This document shows, piece by piece, positions 1-5,003 of a DNA stretch of 5,032 nt. This DNA comes from Candidatus Saccharimonadota bacterium. GTDB taxonomy: Bacteria; Eremiobacterota; Xenobia; Xenobiales; Xenobiaceae. The notes beneath the pieces were generated by a model. That model saw only the letters and a list, made by a program, of their open reading frames with translations, was not told the DNA's origin and made no database searches. Made by a program: the position numbers and the translations under genes. Each line of letters begins with the position of its first letter. The first letter of the stretch is position 1. The DNA lies in NCBI GenBank assembly GCA_004554425.1, contig SFMI01000155.1:1-5032 (forward strand), read 5' to 3'.

Positions 1-105
1 AACAAAACCGCCGCAGATCGTAGCCAAGATCACTAAAACAAGAAGCGCGGAAACAAGGGCAATTCCCCTCTTTTTTTTGCGTATAGTCGGAGCTAATAAA
101 ATCAT
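1..105 (-). CDS. GspK/PilX-like minor pseudopilin, N-terminal fragment
   Basis: This is the first 35 codons of a gene that leaves the window at position 1. It starts at the ATG at 105-103, one base after the TAA of the upstream pseudopilin, so the two are probably translationally coupled. The peptide has a basic leader of 14 residues (MILLAPTIRKKKRG) and then a hydrophobic helix starting IALVSALLVLVILATI. A short K/R-rich leader ending in Gly before a hydrophobic helix is a class III (prepilin peptidase) signal. Mature position 5 is Ser, not the usual Glu. Absence of Glu5 is typical of GspK-type tip pseudopilins, and PilX-type proteins start with a similar ALV-rich helix. The globular domain that would tell GspK from PilX is outside the window. 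By family knowledge it would sit at the tip of a type IV pilus or type II secretion pseudopilus. I am confident of the gene start and pilin class, less so of the subfamily. Confidence 0.75.
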   Translation of the reverse strand, partial: MILLAPTIRKKKRGIALVSALLVLVILATICGGFV

Positions 106-106
106 A

Positions 107-688
107 TTATCCTACCACCACACTGCCAATTTTAGTTACTTTTACAGGAATGCGATAAGAACCGCGACCAACGTAAATTACATAGTTGTTGCCTACTTGG
201 GTAAAGCCGCTATCGCCTCCAAAAGGATTAACACGACCATCGGTATCGAAGCAAAGTTTGGCACTTGTCAGAGCTGAAGCGGATGTCGCGTCCGCATATA
301 AATCTACTCTTGCATCTAAGGTACGTTTTTTATCAAATATGGCATCGACTTCAGTATAACTCCAAGAGGCGCCCCCACCAACGGGTACGCCTCGGGTGAT
401 GCTTATACTGGCCGCTTTACCTATATTGCGCTTTGAATAGTAAATTTTTCCGTTTTTGGAAGAGCTATATCTGAAATACATATCGTATCCAGAACGCAAA
501 GCGTTATTACGAGCTTCGCGCAACTCAGCAGCAAATTCATTGGCATTAGTCAGCACAACCATGCGAGTGTTGTAACTGTTCCAAGAAGGAACCGCAATAG
601 CCATGATAATGGCGCCTATAGATAAAGTAATTAACAATTCTATGAGTGAAAAAGCATAAGACCGCGAAGGCCTTCTCACTATAAGCAT
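107..688 (-). CDS. FimT/GspH-family minor pseudopilin
   Basis: The product is 193 residues, usual for the FimT/FimU/GspH family. Residues 1-12 form a basic class III leader ending in Tyr-Ala. The cleavage site is Ala12/Phe13, followed by FSLIELLITLSIGAIIMAIAVP, the classic N-methylation helix with Glu at mature position 5 (Glu17). Residues 48-66 (ANEFAAELREARNNALRSG) form the helix that follows in GspH proteins. The rest is predicted to be a beta-rich head with the family-like segment LCFDTDGRVNPFGG near 145-158. Prepilin peptidase normally prefers Gly at -1; Ala is tolerated in some minor pilins. An upstream ATG at 727 is in frame, but the ATG at 688 has the Shine-Dalgarno site and gives a normal leader length, so I use 688. 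The gene overlaps nothing and ends one base before the next pseudopilin. It probably helps initiate assembly of a type IV pilus or a type II secretion pseudopilus. Confidence 0.9.
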   Translation of the reverse strand: MLIVRRPSRSYAFSLIELLITLSIGAIIMAIAVPSWNSYNTRMVVLTNANEFAAELREARNNALRSGYDMYFRYSSSKNGKIYYSKRNIGKAASISITRGVPVGGGASWSYTEVDAIFDKKRTLDARVDLYADATSASALTSAKLCFDTDGRVNPFGGDSGFTQVGNNYVIYVGRGSYRIPVKVTKIGSVVVG

Positions 689-698
689 ATCACGGAAG

Positions 699-706
699 CT
701 CCTTCT
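699..706 (-). promoter_or_regulatory. Ribosome binding site choosing the pseudopilin start
   Basis: The minus strand reads AGAAGGAG here, ten bases before the ATG at 688. The alternative in-frame ATG at 727 lies upstream of this site and has no comparable purine tract. Starting there would add 13 residues (MAWPKNNRRSFRD) to an already adequate prepilin leader. The site therefore decides in favour of 688. Confidence 0.75.
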
Positions 707-773
707 ATTATTTTTAGGCCAAGCCACAGAACGTCAAAATGCGATAAACACGCACTCCGCGCCTCTTAGACAA

Positions 774-782
774 ATAATAGCA
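774..782 (-). promoter_or_regulatory. Candidate extended -10 promoter for the pseudopilin genes
   Basis: The minus strand reads TGCTATTAT, an extended -10 element (TGn followed by a five-of-six match to TATAAT). A start about seven bases downstream would leave a leader of roughly 80 bases before the ATG at 688. No good -35 box is present; at the expected distance there is only the T run of the A/T hairpin at 785-803. The position, between the broken regulator and the first pseudopilin, is where a promoter is needed. This is pattern inference only. Confidence 0.35.
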
Positions 783-784
783 GG

Positions 785-803
785 CTTTTTTTAGCAAAAA
801 AAG
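785..803. repeat. A/T-only hairpin upstream of the pseudopilin genes
   Basis: A perfect inverted repeat: C plus seven T, a three-base AGC loop, then seven A plus G on the plus strand, giving an eight-base-pair stem that is A/T except for its outer pair. It lies directly upstream of the candidate -10 element. It could act as an UP-like curved tract for the pseudopilin promoter, as part of the end of the upstream transcript, or simply be a low-complexity stretch. It is symmetrical, so strand cannot be assigned. Confidence 0.5.
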
Positions 804-816
804 ATTTTCCTTCTCA

Positions 817-850
817 AAAATAGCTAATTTCCCCTAAAAATCGCTATTTT
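817..850 (-). terminator. Possible terminator after the MarR pseudogene
   Basis: On the minus strand AAAATAGC pairs with GCTATTTT (8 bp). A possible inner ATTT/AAAT stem surrounds a TTAGGGG loop, and the 3' arm runs on into one more T to give five in a row. It begins 20 bases after the stop codon at 870. The stem has only two G/C pairs, so termination would be weak. The A/T hairpin at 785-803 just downstream might add to it. Placement at the end of a unidirectional gene run is the main support. Confidence 0.4.
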
Positions 851-869
851 CGGCAAATTTACTCCTCTA

Positions 870-1294
870 TTACAATATTTCTAAATCGTCATCAAACCAG
901 TTATTTAAATTATCATTAAGATCTTGTACAAATTGTTTCAAAAAGCGGCGCTGTTCTGGAGTATAGCGGCGCAATAAATTACTAAAGCGACGCTCAAAGT
1001 CGTTGTGAATTTTTTCATGGAAATGAAAAACTTTCCATCCTTCTTCAGTAAATGACTGCAAATCATACCGCGTTTTTCCAATTTCGAAAGCAACTGAGAA
1101 GCGGCACTTTTAGTCACGCCAATTTTTTGAGCCAATTTTAGGCCGTAAAGATCGGGTTCTGTACCTAAAAGCCAAATAACGTGAATTTCCGATCGATACA
1201 ATGGCTCTTGCAAGCCATAAACGTGAACTTGCCTTTCGTGGTAGGCCCAATGACGTATTAAATCCATGAGATCGCGGCTTAAAGATTGCCTCAT
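870..1294 (-). pseudogene. MarR-family transcriptional regulator, frameshifted in the wing
   Basis: Two reading frames together make one MarR-like protein. The first, from the ATG at 1294 (GGAG six bases upstream at 1301-1304), encodes the N-terminal helices and winged-helix core. This includes SEIHVIWLLG (35-44), LKLAQKIGVTKSAASQLLSKLEKRG (52-76), with the recognition helix around VTKSAASQLLSKLE. In that frame the protein then loses similarity. The second frame begins at about 1070 with RYDLQSFTEEGWKVF and continues through HEKIHNDFERRF and TPEQRRFLKQFVQDLNDNL to the stop at 870, matching the usual MarR C-terminal dimerisation helices. The join falls at about 1067-1072. The roughly 10-14 residues that normally form the beta wing between LEKRG and the LTEEG-like motif are missing, so a deletion that also shifted frame fits better than a single-base slip. 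A functional MarR dimer repressor is unlikely. Its place at the end of the run suggests it once regulated these genes. Confidence 0.8.
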
Positions 1295-1357
1295 TTTTAG
1301 CTCCGTTAGGCTTAAAATCCATCTTGTTGGCTTCAAGGCCCAGTTATATAAAAAAAA

Positions 1358-2542
1358 TTAAATAGTTTCTTTTAACTCAATAAAACCGCGCACATATAGC
1401 GAATATATAAAAGACAAGGCTCCTGCACCGAACTCTTGTTCTATTTCTCCCAGAGTAACTTTGCCTGTAAAACGAGCTAAAACCGGACCGGCCTTTGAGC
1501 TTACCGGTATAACTCTAGATCCACGCATCAAAAGCCAACCGAAGTCTTCCTCTCTTACGTTGTAGCAAGGCACTGGACAAAGTTCATCTTCCAAAGTAAC
1601 TTCTTGCAATACGGTCTCTTCATCAATTTGACCAGTAATAAAAGGATCACTCTGGGCCGAATCGCTTTCGTAGGTATATAGCAAACATCCACCAGGGCAC
1701 AAATTACATTTAGCACACCCTTGGCAAGTTTCGGAAGTAAGCAGCCTCCATTTTTCCAAAGCTGGACTTTGCCAAGCTTCAGATAAGGAGCAAGAAATTA
1801 AATCTAGGCAACCAGATGCAGAGGCATAACGACAAGGACGAAGCGTCCCTTCTGGAGTAATGGCGCAACTGACTGTTCCAGCTAAACAAGAGGGAATATC
1901 TCCTTGGCTAAAACAATTGGGAAAACACCCACTTAAGGAAACTTCTGTTCCCAGCTGACGCAATTCGTAAATTTTAGCAGCCCCACGCTTAAAGGCTTCT
2001 AAGTCTATTTTTTCTTGCTCGGAGGGGCGAACACGCTCGAAAATAACTAAAGAAGCTCCTCCATCCAAGGCTTCATCAGTTAAGTCGCCTACTTCTTCTA
2101 GACTGTGCATAGTAAGCAAAATAGAAGCTCCAGTATCAAAACCGGCTGCGGAAGCTTCTTCTAAAGCACTCCAACCAGGCTCAGCAGCCAGGCTTCCTTT
2201 CCCGGAGAAAGTAAAAATAGTACTGCCTAAATAAGAACAATTGAGTAAAGCGGTAAAAAAACGATCGTAACGGAAAGAACTATAGCTGGAAGCACTATCA
2301 AGATAAATATGGAAGCATTTTCCCATTTCATCCAATTCGCTAAAAAAGGAAAAAAGTTCGTCTTCGGTAACAGACAGACTTTTCTGCGCTTGGAACCACG
2401 CTTCAAAGCCATAAATGCGAAACTCATTGGCTTGATTTAACTTAGCTAATATTTCTTTCCATTGCCCTAAAGACATAATATGCTTTGCGGACTTATCAGC
2501 TAAAACAATATTGCAACTAACCGGGGCAGTCAGGTGTAGCAT
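1358..2542 (-). CDS. Degenerate radical SAM protein with intact SPASM and PqqD-like C-terminal domain
   Basis: A 394-residue protein with the order of a RiPP radical SAM/SPASM maturase. The N-terminus reads LTAPVSCNIVLADKSA (4-19), aligning with the usual LTxxCNxxCxxC. Only Cys10 remains; the next two cluster positions are Leu14 and Lys17. The SAM-binding GGE motif at the end of strand 2 is replaced by GFE (45-47). By contrast the SPASM pattern is complete: C219-x12-G232-x4-C237, then C273-x2-C276-x5-C282-x3-C286, with C322/C326 as possible last ligand. Residues 330-394 resemble PqqD: REEDFGWLLMRGSRVIPV, then GPVLARFTGKVTLGEI and LYVRGFIEL. By family knowledge PqqD-like domains bind leader peptides and SPASM cysteines hold two auxiliary 4Fe-4S clusters. 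I infer a cytoplasmic, non-catalytic partner that binds the precursors encoded just upstream. The ATG is preceded by GGAGG at 2555-2559 with a long 12-base spacing. An in-frame TGA lies 36 bases upstream with no other start between, so no missing cysteines hide at the N-terminus. Confidence 0.85.
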   Translation of the reverse strand: MLHLTAPVSCNIVLADKSAKHIMSLGQWKEILAKLNQANEFRIYGFEAWFQAQKSLSVTEDELFSFFSELDEMGKCFHIYLDSASSYSSFRYDRFFTALLNCSYLGSTIFTFSGKGSLAAEPGWSALEEASAAGFDTGASILLTMHSLEEVGDLTDEALDGGASLVIFERVRPSEQEKIDLEAFKRGAAKIYELRQLGTEVSLSGCFPNCFSQGDIPSCLAGTVSCAITPEGTLRPCRYASASGCLDLISCSLSEAWQSPALEKWRLLTSETCQGCAKCNLCPGGCLLYTYESDSAQSDPFITGQIDEETVLQEVTLEDELCPVPCYNVREEDFGWLLMRGSRVIPVSSKAGPVLARFTGKVTLGEIEQEFGAGALSFIYSLYVRGFIELKETI

Positions 2543-2607
2543 AAAACGGAAAAACCTCCACTGCGTTGTTTGCCCTCAAAAGATACTACTCAAGCTGCCA
2601 ATTGGGG

Positions 2608-2634
2608 AAAAACGAACTAAAACCAAAGCTTCGA
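2608..2634 (-). terminator. Weak hairpin with T run between precursor B and the SPASM gene
   Basis: On the minus strand CGAAGCT pairs with AGTTCG through a one-base bulge, around a TTGGTTTT loop, and is followed by five T. It lies in the 117-base gap between precursor B and the SPASM gene. A leaky terminator there would make the precursor message more abundant than the maturase message, as in many peptide-maturation operons. The stem is short, so confidence is low. Confidence 0.25.
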
Positions 2635-2659
2635 AAATAAATCGTAGATTTAATTTATA

Positions 2660-3217
2660 TTAGAATAAGAAATCGCCATGCACTAAATTAACATGGCCGG
2701 TACCGGAAGCTGCATTGCTGTGGTTGGCCCAATCACCATTAGAGTGGCCACCTGTATTGCTATGATTGTTCCAAGCGGTATTTTTGTGAGGCACAGGCGT
2801 TTTATTCAAGTGAGCAGAATTGTTGGTATGGTAGCTGGCTTGAGCTATCTGAATAGCAGCAGATTCTGTTAAGTTAATAGCACTATTTAAAACAATTTCA
2901 GAACTATCGGCCCGTAACGCCGATTGAGCAAAACTTTCTTGCAAAGAAACGACTTGAGCAGAAGCACAAGGCAAAGGAGCTAAAGAGGATGCTTGGACTG
3001 AAGAAGGTTGACCAACCACAGCTGCTCCCAAAGCTAAAGCACAGACAGCCAATTTGGAATGATGGGCCGAAATAAGAGGCAACTCAAAAACAGAGCTTAA
3101 TGATTTTGATCCGGGGAACAAATTGACTTTAACTTGCTTAGCCTTCTCTTCCAAAAGATATTCCGAGTTTGGTTTAGCCTCAGTTTCTCTTTCCAAAGCG
3201 ACTTTGTATCGTCTCAT
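2660..3217 (-). CDS. HxN-repeat precursor-like protein B
   Basis: A 185-residue protein I cannot assign to a named family. Residues 1-43 are hydrophilic, rich in Glu/Lys, and leader-like. FELPL at 44-48 is shared exactly with the neighbouring upstream protein. A hydrophobic segment follows (about 55-69, LAVCALALGAAVVG), ending in SSVQA (72-76), a signal-peptidase-like V-x-A site. The tail has one Cys (Cys84) and a low-complexity C-terminus with seven His-Xaa-Asn motifs: HTN130, HLN136, HKN144, HSN152, HSN158, HSN166 and HVN175, then HGD180 and LF at the end. The layout suggests an N-in membrane or exported protein whose leader stays in the cytoplasm. It lies 88 bases after protein A and 117 bases before the SPASM/PqqD gene, which could recognise the leader. 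The start is supported by AGAGAGG nine bases upstream. I infer a substrate of post-translational modification; a plain His-rich metal-binding exported protein is the main alternative. Confidence 0.75.
   Translation of the reverse strand: MRRYKVALERETEAKPNSEYLLEEKAKQVKVNLFPGSKSLSSVFELPLISAHHSKLAVCALALGAAVVGQPSSVQASSLAPLPCASAQVVSLQESFAQSALRADSSEIVLNSAINLTESAAIQIAQASYHTNNSAHLNKTPVPHKNTAWNNHSNTGGHSNGDWANHSNAASGTGHVNLVHGDFLF
2687..2830 (-). repeat. His-Xaa-Asn repeat region of precursor B
   Basis: Codons 130-177 of protein B. Seven HxN triplets lie 6-9 residues apart, with Gly, Ser, Asn, Ala and Thr between them. The spacing is irregular and the DNA copies are not identical, so this is a degenerate protein-level repeat, not a tandem DNA array. 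The middle residue varies (T, L, K, S, S, S, V), while His and Asn are fixed. Confidence 0.8.
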
Positions 3218-3249
3218 TAAAACTAGCCTCTCTTGCTTGGATCGTTTAC

Positions 3250-3273
3250 CGACAATTTTGCGTAAATTTGCCG
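3250..3273. repeat. Imperfect hairpin between the two precursor genes
   Basis: A ten-position inverted repeat with one mismatch and one possible G-U pair surrounds a four-base GCGT loop (plus strand arms CGACAATTTT and AAATTTGCCG). It sits in the 88-base gap between protein A and protein B. No T run follows on the minus strand, so it is not an obvious terminator. It may be an RNA processing or stabilising element between the paralogues, or an operator. Confidence 0.4.
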
Positions 3274-3305
3274 AAAAGTATTACTACTGCCCTACTACCA
3301 TAATG

Positions 3306-3974
3306 TTACACACCAGCTCCAGGAACAGGAGGCACTTGTGGAGTATGTCCCTGATTTCCCTTTGGAAGGTGCGAAGAATTACTATGTTGGCCATTAGGTA
3401 AATTGATATGCTGAGCAGGAATATTAGTATGGCCGCTATCAGATTCGGCGTAGGCTCCCCAAGCGCTGCCTAAACGCAAAGCATGATTGACTGGATCGAC
3501 TTCTGTCTTGGCCAATAAGTTTTGCACCGGACTGACCGATTGAACAGAAACTTTGGAGCACGCGGGAATGGTCTCAGCTTTAACGGGTTGGCTGCCACTA
3601 AAAATTAAACTGGCTATAAAAGCAAAGCAACCAAAAGAAATAGCACTGCGACGTACCAGCGGCAGTTCAAAATTGGCTACTAAATTGCGTAAAGCCTTGC
3701 TCAGACGAGAGCGCATAGAAGGCACCAAACAGACTGGCTGAACATGGAAGCCGACTTCAGGAAGAGCAAAATCGGAATATTGACTAGAGTTTTCTTTACT
3801 ACCGGCAAAGGTAATGGTAGACACAGACGCAGATGATTTAGAAGCATCTACGCTTAAAAGCCGACCTCCATCTAACTGATAAGAGCAGCAATTGTGCTTA
3901 CGCTCAAGTTGTCCTTGGAGCGAGGGATAAGCAGCAGAAAGCACAGCAGAATTTAATATAAAAGCTATGTTCAT
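3306..3974 (-). CDS. HxN-repeat precursor-like protein A
   Basis: A 222-residue paralogue of the downstream protein B, of no family I recognise. It has a longer N-terminal region (1-101), ending in a basic amphipathic stretch (about 87-101, MRSRLSKALRNLVAN). FELPL follows at 102-106, then a hydrophobic segment (about 110-127, SAISFGCFAFIASLIFSG) and QPVKA (129-133), a V-x-A signal-peptidase-like site. The hydrophobic segment and the mature tail each carry one Cys (116, 139), at places matching Cys59 and Cys84 of B. The tail has three HxN motifs (HTN182, HIN189, HSN197) plus HLP202 and HTP210, and ends in PPVPGAGV. An in-frame ATG exists at 4037, but the ATG at 3974 has GGGAGG eight bases upstream, so I use 3974. 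It follows the secreted-protein gene by 75 bases. I infer an exported substrate of a modification system whose leader is read by the PqqD-like domain encoded two genes downstream. Confidence 0.75.
   Translation of the reverse strand: MNIAFILNSAVLSAAYPSLQGQLERKHNCCSYQLDGGRLLSVDASKSSASVSTITFAGSKENSSQYSDFALPEVGFHVQPVCLVPSMRSRLSKALRNLVANFELPLVRRSAISFGCFAFIASLIFSGSQPVKAETIPACSKVSVQSVSPVQNLLAKTEVDPVNHALRLGSAWGAYAESDSGHTNIPAQHINLPNGQHSNSSHLPKGNQGHTPQVPPVPGAGV
3339..3431 (-). repeat. His-Xaa-Asn/His-Xaa-Pro repeat region of precursor A
   Basis: Codons 182-212 of protein A. HTN, HIN and HSN are followed by HLP and HTP, giving five histidines in 31 residues, separated by Gly/Pro/Asn/Gln/Ser-rich linkers. 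It is shorter and richer in proline than the repeat region of B. Confidence 0.75.
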
Positions 3975-3978
3975 AGCT
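3963..3978. repeat. Palindrome spanning the start codon of precursor A
   Basis: AGCTATG and CATAGCT form a perfect 7-bp inverted repeat with two bases between, and the start codon at 3972-3974 lies inside it. In the mRNA it would fold with a loop of about four bases, placing the AUG in or next to the loop, just downstream of the Shine-Dalgarno site. It may modulate translation, or be a DNA operator. A chance match of this length is possible. Confidence 0.5.
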
Positions 3979-3982
3979 CTTT

Positions 3983-3988
3983 CCTCCC
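3983..3988 (-). promoter_or_regulatory. Ribosome binding site choosing the start of precursor A
   Basis: The minus strand reads GGGAGG eight bases before the ATG at 3974. The longer frame from 4037 would place this site inside the coding region and add 21 residues (MLSVLLKFRWVYLFLLREERA) encoded by intergenic-like sequence. Confidence 0.8.
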
Positions 3989-4049
3989 GAAGCAAAAAAA
4001 GGTATACCCACCGGAATTTTAACAAAACAGACAACAAATTTCAATATTT

Positions 4050-4940
4050 TTAATTGGAATTAAGTTGCCAATCTCCATAGAATAGAGAATCAATTGTACC
4101 GCCAAGCGGATCTTCACGATAATGAACGCCTAGACGCATCTTATATAGTTTATACATGTACGGAAAAAAGTACCTGTTGGAAACGTATTTCGCCACACCT
4201 GCCCCTTTTGGTACCGGTACCACTGCACAATACCAAGGGCTGGTAGAATAATCATCTAGAGCATTTTTCAGTTCAAAATTGACAAAGGCGTAATCACGTT
4301 CTTTAAGGCTATATTGGAACTTATAAGTAAATTCTTGAGCTTTACCAACGGTCAAAAGGCCTACTTTGGGAGTGAAATCCAAAACAGTGATGGCCGTCTT
4401 AGGACTTTTATCAGCTGTTTTCGCTAAGGTAAGTGTGCCGCGTACAAAATTATAACTGCTGCCCCAAGCCAATTCTTTCTGCTGACCGTTTTGCAAACTA
4501 GCCACAATAACCAGCTGAGTTTGAGAATCGGCTTGAACGGGCATAGCTAAAGGGGGAAAGGATACTTTTATGCTGCCACTGCCTTTTTTTACAGCTGCTT
4601 GCATAATTGACGAAATGGGCTTTAATCCGCTCTTGTAGCCGGTATTTTTGCTTTTATTATTTCTTGACCATATAAAAGCTCTGGCTTTAATAAAACCTTG
4701 AGCTGAAGAACTCAATTTATAATCGGCCAAAAGCACCACAGGCAACTGACAATTTTGAGGCACATCAGCCGAAGTACGCGGAGTAATTTTGGAGATGCTA
4801 ACTTCATCAACTCCGGTATGGCTCTTGCCTGTGGCGTTAAAAGCTTTTTCTACAGAATTATTTTGAGCCCAGGAAGGCAAAACGACAGTCAGAACCGCCA
4901 AGAATACAATCATAGCGATTAAACGGTAGCAATCTTTCAC
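4050..4940 (-). CDS. Secreted protein of unknown function, first gene of the run
   Basis: A 296-residue protein with a clear Sec signal peptide: MKDCYRL, a hydrophobic core to about residue 21, and a signal peptidase I site after Ala25 (PSWA/QNN). The start is GTG, fixed by AGGAGG six bases upstream. The mature part contains a variable N-terminal stretch (26-60) and then two beta-rich, possibly duplicated halves. One runs about 66-165 (PVVLLADYKL to KGSGSIKVSFP and TQLVIVASL). The other runs about 184-292 (TVLDFTPKVGLL to KGAGVAKYVSN and YKMRLGVHYRED). Each half has an aligned KGxG turn (119-122 and 245-248) and a closing beta segment. Only two cysteines remain after cleavage (64 and 238), one per half, possibly forming a disulfide in the periplasm. 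I recognise no family. It lies 75 bases upstream of precursor A on the same strand, so it may be a periplasmic partner of the exported HxN proteins. Confidence 0.75.
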   Translation of the reverse strand: MKDCYRLIAMIVFLAVLTVVLPSWAQNNSVEKAFNATGKSHTGVDEVSISKITPRTSADVPQNCQLPVVLLADYKLSSSAQGFIKARAFIWSRNNKSKNTGYKSGLKPISSIMQAAVKKGSGSIKVSFPPLAMPVQADSQTQLVIVASLQNGQQKELAWGSSYNFVRGTLTLAKTADKSPKTAITVLDFTPKVGLLTVGKAQEFTYKFQYSLKERDYAFVNFELKNALDDYSTSPWYCAVVPVPKGAGVAKYVSNRYFFPYMYKLYKMRLGVHYREDPLGGTIDSLFYGDWQLNSN

Positions 4941-4946
4941 AATATT

Positions 4947-4952
4947 CCTCCT
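4947..4952 (-). promoter_or_regulatory. Ribosome binding site for the GTG start
   Basis: The minus strand reads AGGAGG six bases before the GTG at 4940-4938. This near-perfect anti-16S match at ideal spacing makes the GTG the real start, and it leaves a normal signal peptide length. Confidence 0.85.
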
Positions 4953-5003
4953 CTGACTGAAAAAGGCCGTAACTTTCAGCTTTTTATGCTTTGCTTCCTC
5001 TAA

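Noticed and set aside
77..277. Plus-strand open frame of 66 codons
   Set aside because: It is antisense to the well-supported FimT/GspH-like gene and has no recognisable domain.
851..862. The 12-base string CGGCAAATTTAC, also present on the minus strand at 3273-3262
   Set aside because: About one or two such matches are expected by chance in 5 kb compared with itself on both strands, and the two contexts differ.
1110..1322. Minus-strand open frame of 70 codons overlapping the MarR pseudogene
   Set aside because: Its ATG lies upstream of the MarR Shine-Dalgarno site, and its sequence is an out-of-frame reading of the MarR N-terminal half, which has clear family similarity.
1358..2542. Active radical SAM maturase
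   Set aside because: Two of three cluster cysteines and the GGE motif are missing, and an in-frame stop upstream of the ATG excludes a longer N-terminus carrying them.
2687..2830. CRISPR or tandem DNA repeat
   Set aside because: The repeated unit exists only at the protein level (HxN); spacing is irregular and the DNA copies differ.
3123..3401. Plus-strand open frame of 92 codons across the two precursor genes
   Set aside because: It is antisense to the ends of A and B and the gap between them, with composition typical of a shadow frame. No convincing ribosome binding site or domain.
3553..3741. Plus-strand open frame of 62 codons rich in Lys and Arg
   Set aside because: It is the antisense image of the hydrophobic and basic region of protein A.
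3994..4008. GGTATACC followed by seven T on the minus strand, as a terminator after the secreted-protein gene
   Set aside because: The palindrome leaves no room for a stable stem with a loop. The T run alone, upstream of the Shine-Dalgarno site of A, is not enough.
4210..4221. Perfect 12-base palindrome GGTACCGGTACC
   Set aside because: It lies inside the secreted-protein gene and follows from the codons for a Val-Pro-Val-Pro stretch; no sign of a regulatory site.
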